This document shows, piece after piece, positions 1-5,583 of a DNA stretch of 5,686 nt. The stretch's first letter is position 1. Each line of letters starts with the position of its first letter. A program made the translations under genes and the position numbers. Source of the DNA: an uncultured Faecalibacterium sp. (GTDB lineage Bacteria; Bacillota; Clostridia; Oscillospirales; Ruminococcaceae); contig CAAFQM010000123.1 of NCBI GenBank assembly GCA_900765105.1, positions 1 to 5,686 on the forward strand, in the 5' to 3' direction. The notes beneath the pieces were generated by a model that was given only the letters and a program-made list of their open reading frames with translations, was not told where the DNA came from and did not search any database.

Positions 1-76
1 TGGAGCGGCCGACGAGGCTCGAACTCGCTACCTCCACCTTGGCAAGGTGGCGCTCTACCAGATGAGCTACGGCCGC
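1..76 (-). tRNA. tRNA-Gly, anticodon GCC
   Basis: Read on the minus strand, this folds into a complete 76-nt cloverleaf. The 7-bp acceptor stem is GCGGCCG with CGGCCGC, the D arm is GCTC/GAGC, and the anticodon stem CCACC/GGTGG encloses the loop TTGCCAA. The T arm is GCGAG/CTCGT around TTCGAGC. The anticodon GCC decodes GGC and GGU glycine codons. The discriminator base is U, as usual for bacterial glycine tRNAs, and the CCA end is encoded at positions 1-3. The gene ends exactly at the window edge, so anything downstream in its transcript is not visible. It lies 30 nt behind tRNA-Phe and has no promoter of its own that I can see, so the two are probably one transcript. Confidence 0.97.
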
Positions 77-106
77 ATATTGGAAACCCGGATGGGTTCC
101 CTTGAC

Positions 107-182
107 TGGTGCCTCCGATCGGAATCGAACCAATGACACGGGGATTTTCAGTCCCCTGCTCTACCGACTGAGCTACAGAGGC
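107..182 (-). tRNA. tRNA-Phe, anticodon GAA
   Basis: The minus strand gives a complete 76-nt cloverleaf. The acceptor stem is GCCTCTG with CGGAGGC (one G-U pair), and the D arm is GCTC/GAGC. The anticodon stem GGGGA/TCCCC encloses the loop CTGAAAA, and the T arm is ATTGG/CCGAT around TTCGATT. The anticodon GAA reads both phenylalanine codons, the discriminator is A, and CCA is encoded at 107-109. It is the first gene of a two-tRNA transcript with tRNA-Gly. Its mature 5' end lies about 10 nt after the transcription start predicted from the promoter at 199-226. The 30-nt spacer between the tRNAs holds a small imperfect stem (GGAAaCCC with GGGTTCC), which could be a processing signal but is too weak to call. 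Confidence 0.97.
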
Positions 183-198
183 ACACCGGACGATGATT

Positions 199-252
199 AT
201 TATACCTGAAATTTCGATTTTGTAAAGGGGTAAATTCAAATTTTTTTGGAAA
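199..252 (-). promoter_or_regulatory. Promoter of the tRNA-Phe/tRNA-Gly transcript, with UP-like tract
   Basis: On the minus strand TTTACA (221-226) and a perfect TATAAT (199-204) are separated by 16 bp. The predicted start is near 192, about 10 nt before the mature tRNA-Phe end. Immediately upstream of the -35, about positions 231-256, is a run almost entirely of A and T. It occupies the -40 to -60 zone where UP elements contact the RNA polymerase alpha subunits. Such a strong core plus an AT-rich upstream tract is typical of stable-RNA promoters. The hexamers are seen directly; the UP role is inferred. Confidence 0.8.
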
Positions 253-309
253 AATTGAAACTTTTACGATTTCGGGCGTCTTACCGTACAAAATAAGAAC
301 GACTTTTTT

Positions 310-325
310 CTCCGGCAGACCGGAG
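310..325. repeat. Perfect inverted repeat between the divergent promoters
   Basis: CTCCGG and CCGGAG flank the 4-nt loop CAGA, giving a perfect 6-bp GC-rich hairpin or dyad. It lies 22 bp upstream of the -35 of the topoisomerase promoter and well upstream of the tRNA promoter. Neither strand has a T-run after the stem (T's lie before it on the plus strand), so it is not a standard intrinsic terminator. It could be a protein binding site or chance; nothing in the window identifies a regulator. Confidence 0.45.
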
Positions 326-346
326 GGCGGGGGACGCAAAGAATAT

Positions 347-375
347 TTGACAAGATTAACAACCTATGGTTTAAT
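347..375 (+). promoter_or_regulatory. Main promoter of the topoisomerase B-like gene
   Basis: A perfect TTGACA at 347-352 is followed by a 17-bp spacer and TTTAAT at 370-375, five of six matches to TATAAT. A TG one base before the -10 (367-368) makes it an extended -10 as well. The predicted start is near 382, leaving a leader of about 118 nt before the ATG at 500. This is the strongest plus-strand promoter I can see and probably drives the B-like gene; it may also read on into the A-like gene and rlmH. Confidence 0.8.
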
Positions 376-392
376 AATAGAAACGAACAGGG

Positions 393-439
393 GCGCTTTT
401 GCTTTGCTTATACTTTATATAAGAAAAAGGCAAAGGCGC
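393..439 (+). promoter_or_regulatory. Long stem-loop in the 5' leader of the topoisomerase B-like gene
   Basis: The arms 393-405 (GCGCTTTTGCTTT) and 427-439 (AAGGCAAAGGCGC) pair over 13 positions with two G-U pairs. Inside them, 407-411 (CTTAT) pairs with 419-423 (ATAAG) around a 7-nt loop, leaving a small asymmetric internal loop. The structure would begin about 11 nt after the predicted transcription start. It is followed by TTTGATTTGAT rather than a clean U-run, so a simple terminator is unlikely, though attenuation cannot be excluded. Pairing is directly visible; any regulatory role is inference. Confidence 0.6.
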
Positions 440-458
440 TTTGATTTGATATAAAGCG
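437..458 (+). promoter_or_regulatory. Competing short stem in the same leader
   Basis: CGCTTT (437-442) pairs perfectly with AAAGCG (453-458) around a 10-nt loop. Three of its bases (437-439) are also the outer end of the right arm of the longer stem at 393-439, so both stems cannot form fully at once. This is weaker than the long stem and may be incidental. Confidence 0.35.
447..455 (+). promoter_or_regulatory. Possible second, extended -10 promoter
   Basis: TGA followed by TATAAA (450-455) fits an extended -10 element with five of six matches to TATAAT. No recognisable -35 lies 16-18 bp upstream. If used, the transcript would start near 462, with a short leader of about 38 nt that skips the long stem-loop. 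It is a low-confidence alternative to the promoter at 347-375. Confidence 0.3.
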
Positions 459-487
459 GCGCTGTGCTCTTTGCAATGCACGGCACC

Positions 488-493
488 GGGAGG
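488..493 (+). promoter_or_regulatory. Ribosome binding site that decides the B-like subunit start
   Basis: GGGAGG lies 6 nt before the ATG at 500. The reading frame stays open upstream to a GTG at 464 and an ATG at 476, but neither has a purine-rich site at the right distance. The protein family also starts close to the residues encoded from 500, so 500 is the chosen start. Confidence 0.85.
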
Positions 494-499
494 AACAGC

Positions 500-2491
500 A
501 TGGCAAGAAAACAGGAATATGGCAATGAGAGTATCACTTCCTTAAAAGGTGCCGACCGTGTGCGCAAGCGCCCGGCCGTCATCTTTGGCTCGGACGGCGT
601 GGAAGGCTGCGCTCACTCTATTTTTGAGATCGTATCCAACTCCATCGACGAAGCCCGCGACGGCCACGGCGACACCATCAATGTCACCCGCTGCAAGGAC
701 GGCAGCGTCATCGTGGAGGACTTCGGCCGCGGTATGCCCGTGGACTGGAACAACGGCGAGGAACGCTATAACTGGGAGCTGCTGTTCTGCGAGATGTACG
801 CAGGCGGCAAGTACGGCGAAGGCGAGGATAACTACGAGTTCAGCCTGGGTCTGAACGGTCTGGGTCTGTGCGCCACCCAGTACGCCTCGGCATGGATGAC
901 TGCCGACATCTACCGCGATGGGTATCACTACCACCTCGACTTCAAAAAGGGCGAGAATGTGGGCGGCCTGCAGAAGGAAGCCTACAAGGGACGCCGCACC
1001 GGCAGTATCATCCACTGGAAGCCGGACGACGAGGTGTTTACCGACATCGATGTCCCGGCAAGCTACTATAAGGATACGCTGCGCCGTCAGGCTGTGGTCA
1101 ACGCCGGTCTGACCCTGAACTTTACCGACGAAAAGGAAAAAGACCCCGCCACCGGCAAGGCATGGAAGGAAAGCTGGTGCTACGAGCACGGCATCTCGGA
1201 CTATGTGGCCGAGGTGGCAGGCGAGGACAGTCTGACGCCGGTGTTCAGCTGCGAGAGCGAGGCCACCGGCCGCGACCGCGAGGATCAGCCGGATTACAAG
1301 GTGCGCATGAGTGCGGCGTTCTGCTTCTCCAATAAAGTGCAGATGCTGGAATACTACCACAACTCTTCCTGGCTGGAGCACGGCGGCAGCCCGGAGCACG
1401 CGGTGCGCACGGCTTTTGTCTACCAGATCAATAAGTATCTGAAGGAAAAGAACCTTTATAAGAAGGGCGAAAGCGCCATCAGCTTTCAGGATGTGCAGGA
1501 CTGTCTGGTGTATGTGTCCTCCAGCTTCTCCACCCGCACCAGCTACGAGAACCAGACCAAAAAGGCCATCACTAATAAGTTTGTCTCGCAGGCCATGACC
1601 GACTTCCTCAAGCACTATCTGGAAGTGTATTTTCTGGAAAAACCGGACGAGGCTCAGAAGATCTGCCAGCAGGTGCTGGTAAACAAGCAGAGCCGCGAGC
1701 ACGCCGAAAAGACACGCCAGAGCATCAAGAAAACCCTGTCCACCCAGATCGACCTTGCTAACCGGGTGCAGAAGTTCGTGGACTGCCGCACTAAGGACGC
1801 CTCCCGCCGCGAGCTGTACATCGTGGAGGGCGACTCGGCTATGGGCGCGGTCAAGTCCAGCCGGGACAGCGAATATCAGGCGATCATGCCCATCCGCGGC
1901 AAGATCCTGAACTGCCTGAAAGCGGACTACGCCCGTATCTTCAAGTCGGACGTCATCGTGGACCTCATCAAGGTCATGGGCTGCGGCGTAGAGCTGGGCG
2001 GCAAGCACAACAAGGAGCTGGCCACCTTCAACCTCGACAACCTGCGGTTCAACAAGATCGTCATCTGTACCGATGCCGACGTGGACGGCTACCAGATCCG
2101 CACGCTGGTGCTGACCATGCTCTACCGCCTGACGCCCACCCTGATCGAAAAGGGCTATGTGTATATCGCAGAGTCGCCGCTGTACGAGATCACCACCAAG
2201 GACCGCACCTACTTTGCCTACACCGAGCCGGAAAAGGCTGCGTTTCTGGAAGAGATCGGGGATAAAAAGTACACCATCCAGCGCTCCAAAGGTCTGGGTG
2301 AGAACGACCCCGAGATGATGTGGCTGACCACCATGAATCCGGAGAGCCGCCGACTTATTAAAGTCATGCCCACCGATGTGGTGCAGACCGCGCAGGTATT
2401 CGACATCCTGCTGGGCGACAATCTGGCGGGACGCAAGGAGCACATCGCCCTGCACGGCGCGGAATATCTGGATGATCTGGATGTGAGCTGA
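500..2491 (+). CDS. parE: DNA topoisomerase IV subunit B-like protein (type IIA ATPase/TOPRIM subunit)
   Basis: This 663-residue protein is the ATP-driven subunit of a type IIA topoisomerase, acting on chromosomal DNA with the A subunit encoded next. An N-terminal GHKL ATPase shows E43 (the expected catalytic base), N47, the DFGRGM motif with D74, and the glycine loop GLNGLG at 117-122. The transducer carries a QTK loop (352-354). The TOPRIM domain has EGDSA (443-447, E443), DADVD (D525, D527, D529 for metal) and QRSKGLGE (594-601). Length fits bacterial ParE/GyrB without the Gram-negative insert. Several motif neighbours differ from standard GyrB: EGDSAMG rather than EGDSAGG, and DGYQIR rather than DGxHIR, so this is a divergent clade. 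It could be annotated as gyrase B-like; pairing with an A subunit lacking the GyrA box favours topoisomerase IV. Confidence 0.9.
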   Translation: MARKQEYGNESITSLKGADRVRKRPAVIFGSDGVEGCAHSIFEIVSNSIDEARDGHGDTINVTRCKDGSVIVEDFGRGMPVDWNNGEERYNWELLFCEMYAGGKYGEGEDNYEFSLGLNGLGLCATQYASAWMTADIYRDGYHYHLDFKKGENVGGLQKEAYKGRRTGSIIHWKPDDEVFTDIDVPASYYKDTLRRQAVVNAGLTLNFTDEKEKDPATGKAWKESWCYEHGISDYVAEVAGEDSLTPVFSCESEATGRDREDQPDYKVRMSAAFCFSNKVQMLEYYHNSSWLEHGGSPEHAVRTAFVYQINKYLKEKNLYKKGESAISFQDVQDCLVYVSSSFSTRTSYENQTKKAITNKFVSQAMTDFLKHYLEVYFLEKPDEAQKICQQVLVNKQSREHAEKTRQSIKKTLSTQIDLANRVQKFVDCRTKDASRRELYIVEGDSAMGAVKSSRDSEYQAIMPIRGKILNCLKADYARIFKSDVIVDLIKVMGCGVELGGKHNKELATFNLDNLRFNKIVICTDADVDGYQIRTLVLTMLYRLTPTLIEKGYVYIAESPLYEITTKDRTYFAYTEPEKAAFLEEIGDKKYTIQRSKGLGENDPEMMWLTTMNPESRRLIKVMPTDVVQTAQVFDILLGDNLAGRKEHIALHGAEYLDDLDVS

Positions 2492-2500
2492 TGATTTTGA

Positions 2501-2526
2501 ATTGCCTCCGCTTGCGCTCTGGCAAT
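2501..2526. repeat. Short inverted repeat after the B-like gene
   Basis: ATTGCC and GGCAAT flank a 14-nt GC-rich loop starting 10 bp after the stop codon at 2489-2491. There is no T-run after it, so it is not a standard terminator. Its layout (ATTGCC ends around a GC-rich centre) is reminiscent of dispersed palindromic repeats in many genomes, but only one copy is present in this window. Confidence 0.4.
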
Positions 2527-2552
2527 GACAGAGGTAATGTTATTTTAATTTG

Positions 2553-2588
2553 GTGATTTGTCGCAGCCTGCGGGCTGCTCCAAATCAC
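2553..2588. repeat. Two-tier hairpin in the spacer between the topoisomerase genes
   Basis: GTGATTTG (2553-2560) pairs perfectly with CAAATCAC (2581-2588). Inside, GCAGCC (2563-2568) pairs with GGCTGC (2573-2578) around the tetraloop TGCG. A symmetric 2x2 TC/TC internal loop separates the tiers, giving 14 perfect pairs in 36 nt. GTTTTC follows on the plus strand, so weak termination of the upstream transcript is possible, but the lower stem is AT-rich and the T-run is only four. It may instead be a dispersed hairpin element. The rest of the 257-bp spacer has only a weak GGCCC/GGGTC stem (2603-2616), an A-rich tract (2671-2689) and the repeat at 2699-2724. I see no clear promoter in it. Confidence 0.65.
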
Positions 2589-2698
2589 GTTTTCACGGAG
2601 AAGGCCCCAACGGGTCACGGCGTTTTAAAGGAAAAATGCAGAAAACCGGAACGGCTCCATCCTGAGCTGCAAAAAATAAAAAATATTTTCCGCTGAAT

Positions 2699-2724
2699 AT
2701 GGGCAGAGCGAGAGCGGCGCCCAT
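2699..2724 (+). repeat. Inverted repeat just before the A-like gene
   Basis: ATGGGC (2699-2704) and GCCCAT (2719-2724) form a perfect 6-bp stem around a 14-nt purine-rich loop. It ends 11 nt before the ribosome binding site of the next gene (2736-2741). It could shape that gene's leader; no T-run of terminator strength follows (TTTAAAAT only). Confidence 0.35.
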
Positions 2725-2748
2725 TTAAAATCGTCAAGAGGTTAGAAG

Positions 2749-4998
2749 ATGCCTAGAAAATCAACCAAGAAAACCCCCAAGCCGGTGCGCCCGCAGCTGG
2801 GCGACGGCGTTGAAATTTTAAATGCCGGCAGCGTGCTGGAAGACCCCATCACCCGCACGCTGGAAACTAACTATATGCCCTACGCCATGAGCGTCATCGT
2901 CAGCCGCGCGCTGCCGGAGATCGACGGCTTCAAGCCCGCCCACCGCAAGCTGCTGTATACAATGTACGAGATGGGTCTGCTCAAGGGTGCCCGCACCAAG
3001 TCCGCCAACATCGTGGGCAGCACCATGCACCTGAACCCCCACGGCGACGCCGCCATCTACGACACCATGGTGCGCATGGGCCGCGGCAATGAGAGCCTTC
3101 TGGTGCCTTTTGTGGACAGCAAGGGCAACTTCGGCAAGGCCTACAGCCGGGATATGTCCTGCGCCGCCGCCCGTTACACCGAGGCCAAGCTCGAGGGCGT
3201 GTGCGAAGAGCTGTTCCGGGATATCGACAAGGAAACGGTGGATTTTGTGCCCAACTACGACAGCACCACCACCGAACCCACCCTGCTGCCCGTGACCTTC
3301 CCCACCATTCTGGCCAACAACACGCTGGGTATTGCCGTCGGCATGGCCTGCAACATCTGCTCGTTCAATCTGGCCGAGCTGTGTGCCACCACGGTAGCCC
3401 TGATGAAGGACGAGCACCACGATATCTCCACCACCATGCCCGCCCCGGACTTTGTGGGCGGCGGCCAGATCCTGTACGATGAAGCGCAGATGCGCGAAAT
3501 TTTCGAGAACGGCCGCGGCAGTGTGCGGGTGCGCGCCCGCTACAATACCGTGCCGGGCGAGAACATGATCGAGGTGACCCAGATCCCGCCCACCACCACG
3601 GTGGAAGCTATCATGGACAAGATCGCGGAGCTGGTCAAGGCCGGTAAGGTCAAAGAGATCAGCGACATGCGCGACGAGACCGACCTGAACGGCCTGAAAC
3701 TGACCCTTGACCTGAAGCGCGGCGTGGATGCCGACAAGCTGATGGCAAAGCTCTTCAAGGCCACCCCGCTAGAGGACAGCTTCAGCTGCAACTTCAACAT
3801 TCTGGTCTCCGGTCAGCCCCGTGTCATGGGCGTGCGGGAGATTTTGAAAGAGTGGACGGCCTTCCGCGTGGAGTGCGTGCGCCGCCGCACCTGCTACGAC
3901 CTGCAGGGCAAGGAAAAACGCCTGCACCTGCTGCAGGGTCTGGCCGCCATCCTGCTGGACATCGATAAGGCTATCAAAATTATCCGCACCACCGAGGAAG
4001 AGAGCGAGGTCGTGCCCAACCTGATGATCGGTTTTGGCATCGACGAGGTGCAGGCCGACTATGTGGCCGAGATCAAGCTGCGCCACCTGAACCGGGAGTA
4101 CATCCTCAAGCGCACCAGCGAGATCGAACAGCTGGAAAAGGACATCGCCGACCTGAACGACATCCTTGCAAGGCCAGCCCGCATCCGCCGCATCATCATC
4201 AACGAGCTGAACGAGGTAGCCAAGAAGTACGCGCAGCCCCGCCGCAGCGAGATTTTGTATGACCTGCCGGAGGAGGAGAGCGGCTCCGAAGAGGAAGAGA
4301 TCCCGGATTACCCGGTCACGGTGTTCTTCACCCGCGAGGGCTACTTCAAGAAGATCCCGCCCCAGAGCCTGCGCACCGCCGGTGCCCACAAACTCAAAGA
4401 GGGCGACGAGATCATTCAGCAGGTCGAGACCCGGAACAACGTGGAAGCGCTGTTCTTTACCGACAAACAGCAGGTGTACAAGGTGCGTCTGGCCGAGCTG
4501 GAAGACGGCAAGGTGGCACAGATGGGCATCTTCATCCCGGGGCGTCTGGGCATGGACGAGGGCGAGAATGTGCTGGGCATGGTCATTACCGGCGACTACA
4601 GCGGGCACATGCTGTTCTTCTTTGCAAGCGGCAAGTGCGCCAAGATCCCGCTGAGCTCCTATGCCACCAAACAGAACCGCCGCAAGCTGCTCAAGGCCTA
4701 CTGCGACAAGGAACCGCTGGCAAAGCTGATGTTCCTGCCGGAAGAAACGGAACTTGCCATCCGCACCAGCGCAGGCCGGATGCTGCTGGTGGGTTCGGCG
4801 CAGATCGCCGTCAAGGCTACCCGCGACAGTCAGGGCGTGGCGGTCGTTACCCTGAAAAAGAACCAGACCATCGCGTCGGTGGTCCCGGCGGATACGCTGG
4901 AGCTGGCCAATCCCCACCGTTACCGGGTACGCAGCCTTCCCGCCACCGGCGCGCTGATCCGCGCCGAGGACGAAGGCGAGCAGATGAGTCTGCTGTAA
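2749..4998 (+). CDS. parC: DNA topoisomerase IV subunit A-like protein (DNA breakage-reunion subunit)
   Basis: This 749-residue protein is the DNA-cutting subunit that pairs with the B-like subunit. Near the N-terminus are YAMSVIVSRALPE and FKPAHRK (K62, H65, R66, DNA-contacting). The NPHGD motif (96-100) precedes the quinolone-pocket helix. R142-Y143 in AARYTEAKL is the catalytic pair, Y143 forming the 5'-phosphotyrosyl bond. I195 in GIAVGMA matches the DNA-bending isoleucine of GyrA (I174 in Escherichia coli). An acidic linker (508-517) leads to a C-terminal beta-propeller of about 4-5 blades. The GyrA box is absent; its place (541-547) reads LRTAGAH, which favours topoisomerase IV activity. 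A101 replaces the usual quinolone-contact serine. The start has AAGAGG 7 nt upstream (2736-2741). Gyrase A-like annotation remains possible. Confidence 0.9.
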   Translation: MPRKSTKKTPKPVRPQLGDGVEILNAGSVLEDPITRTLETNYMPYAMSVIVSRALPEIDGFKPAHRKLLYTMYEMGLLKGARTKSANIVGSTMHLNPHGDAAIYDTMVRMGRGNESLLVPFVDSKGNFGKAYSRDMSCAAARYTEAKLEGVCEELFRDIDKETVDFVPNYDSTTTEPTLLPVTFPTILANNTLGIAVGMACNICSFNLAELCATTVALMKDEHHDISTTMPAPDFVGGGQILYDEAQMREIFENGRGSVRVRARYNTVPGENMIEVTQIPPTTTVEAIMDKIAELVKAGKVKEISDMRDETDLNGLKLTLDLKRGVDADKLMAKLFKATPLEDSFSCNFNILVSGQPRVMGVREILKEWTAFRVECVRRRTCYDLQGKEKRLHLLQGLAAILLDIDKAIKIIRTTEEESEVVPNLMIGFGIDEVQADYVAEIKLRHLNREYILKRTSEIEQLEKDIADLNDILARPARIRRIIINELNEVAKKYAQPRRSEILYDLPEEESGSEEEEIPDYPVTVFFTREGYFKKIPPQSLRTAGAHKLKEGDEIIQQVETRNNVEALFFTDKQQVYKVRLAELEDGKVAQMGIFIPGRLGMDEGENVLGMVITGDYSGHMLFFFASGKCAKIPLSSYATKQNRRKLLKAYCDKEPLAKLMFLPEETELAIRTSAGRMLLVGSAQIAVKATRDSQGVAVVTLKKNQTIASVVPADTLELANPHRYRVRSLPATGALIRAEDEGEQMSLL

Positions 4999-5002
4999 GG
5001 AG
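4997..5002 (+). promoter_or_regulatory. rlmH ribosome binding site overlapping the upstream stop codon
   Basis: AAGGAG shares two bases with the TAA stop (4996-4998) of the A-like gene and sits 6 nt before the rlmH ATG. Ribosomes finishing the upstream gene would end on this site, which suggests translational coupling and a shared transcript. Confidence 0.8.
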
Positions 5003-5008
5003 AATAGA

Positions 5009-5494
5009 ATGCAAAACATTGACCTGATCTGTGTGGGCAAGCTGAACGCAAAATACTTCGCCGAGGGCGTGGCCGAGTACCACAAGCGGCTGGCGGCGTT
5101 CGCGTCCTTCCGCATCATCGAGCTGCCGGAAGAAAAGATCGAGGAGAAGAACGCCTCGGATGCCGTGGTAAAAAAGGCGCTGGACAAGGAGGGCAAAGCC
5201 ATCCTGTCCAATGTCCGCAAGGGCGCGGCCGTCGTGGCCATGTGCATCGAGGGCAAACAGATCTCTTCCGATGAGCTGGCGCAGTTCCTTGCCGACCGGG
5301 CAAACAGCGGGGCGGGGGATGTGGCGTTTGTCATCGGCTCGTCCCACGGCCTGTCCGATGAGGTGAAAAAGGCCGCCGCCCTCAAATTCAGTATGGGGCG
5401 CATCACCATGCCCCACCAGCTGGCACGGCTGGTGCTCACCGAGCAGATCTACCGCGCCTGCACCATCAACGCGGGCATGAAATACCACAAGTAA
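5009..5494 (+). CDS. rlmH: 23S rRNA (pseudouridine(1915)-N(3))-methyltransferase RlmH
   Basis: RlmH is a small SPOUT-class enzyme that uses S-adenosylmethionine to methylate N3 of pseudouridine 1915 in helix 69 of 23S rRNA, acting on assembled 70S ribosomes as a homodimer. The 161-residue length matches the family (about 155-160). Visible hallmarks are the N-terminal strand IDLICVGKL, the central DKEG (59-62), the knotted SAM-binding loop FVIGSSHGLS (107-116), the MPHQLAR motif (134-140), EQIYRA (145-150) and the conserved C-terminal YHK. The sequence is close in style to the Staphylococcus aureus enzyme. The second glycine of the usual GGSxG loop is serine here (S111). The start is fixed by AAGGAG 6 nt upstream. 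It follows the topoisomerase A-like gene by 10 bp, so it is probably cotranscribed, although the functions are unrelated. Confidence 0.95.
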   Translation: MQNIDLICVGKLNAKYFAEGVAEYHKRLAAFASFRIIELPEEKIEEKNASDAVVKKALDKEGKAILSNVRKGAAVVAMCIEGKQISSDELAQFLADRANSGAGDVAFVIGSSHGLSDEVKKAAALKFSMGRITMPHQLARLVLTEQIYRACTINAGMKYHK

Positions 5495-5495
5495 C

Positions 5496-5524
5496 TTTAC
5501 AACCTGCATAAAACATGATAAAGT
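5496..5524 (+). promoter_or_regulatory. Probable promoter of the last, partial gene
   Basis: TTTACA (5496-5501), a 17-bp spacer and TAAAGT (5519-5524) form a moderate sigma-A-type promoter, improved by a TG one base before the -10 (5516-5517). The -35 begins one base after the rlmH stop codon. The predicted start near 5531 gives a leader of about 109 nt that opens almost at once with the hairpin at 5533-5555. The -10 matches consensus at only four of six positions. Confidence 0.55.
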
Positions 5525-5532
5525 AAAGATAC

Positions 5533-5555
5533 TGTGCTTGCATTGGAAAAGCACG
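5533..5555 (+). promoter_or_regulatory. First leader hairpin before the last gene
   Basis: GTGCTT (5534-5539) pairs with AAGCAC (5549-5554) around a 9-nt loop, with a T-G closing pair outside. It abuts the next hairpin with no gap, so the two could stack. On the plus strand no T-run follows. Confidence 0.5.
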
Positions 5556-5580
5556 CCTGCCGGTGGGGAAAGCCGGCGGG
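5556..5580 (+). promoter_or_regulatory. Second, GC-rich leader hairpin before the last gene
   Basis: CCTGCCGGT (5556-5564) pairs with GCCGGCGGG (5572-5580) over nine positions, two of them G-U, around the 7-nt loop GGGGAAA. AAACGACA follows rather than a U-run, so it is not an intrinsic terminator for rlmH on the plus strand. On the minus strand CGTGCTTTTCC follows, a weak fit at best. I do not recognise a known riboswitch or T-box in it. A small CGGC/GCCG stem (5604-5617) lies further down the leader. Confidence 0.55.
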
Positions 5581-5583
5581 AAA

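Noticed and set aside
148..339. A 63-codon minus-strand frame before the tRNAs
   Set aside because: It overlaps tRNA-Phe and its promoter and has no credible protein features.
464..499. An upstream GTG (464) or ATG (476) start for the topoisomerase B-like gene
   Set aside because: Neither has a ribosome binding site, whereas GGGAGG lies 6 nt before the ATG at 500.
542..2455. A 637-codon open frame on the minus strand opposite the topoisomerase B-like gene
   Set aside because: The plus-strand protein has all type IIA ATPase/TOPRIM motifs. The opposite frame is an artefact of GC-rich codon use, reads as low-complexity V/A/L/H/G-rich protein and matches no family I know.
2636..2665. A nine-codon leader peptide (ATG at 2636, TGA at 2663) in the spacer between the topoisomerase genes
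   Set aside because: The AAAGGA before it is only 3 nt from the ATG, and the peptide shows no run of regulatory codons.
2671..2731. Promoters for the A-like gene (TATTTT at 2684, TAAAAT at 2726)
   Set aside because: No -35 hexamer at a suitable distance. The second would start transcription almost at the ribosome binding site.
3769..5439. A 556-codon open frame on the minus strand across the A-like gene and rlmH
   Set aside because: It spans two well-supported plus-strand genes and the gap between them, with no recognisable domain; it is a shadow of their codon bias.
5556..5580. T-box antiterminator or intrinsic terminator at the GC-rich hairpin
   Set aside because: The T-box core sequence is absent, the UGGG in the hairpin does not match the UGGA expected for a glycine tRNA end, and no U-run follows the stem.
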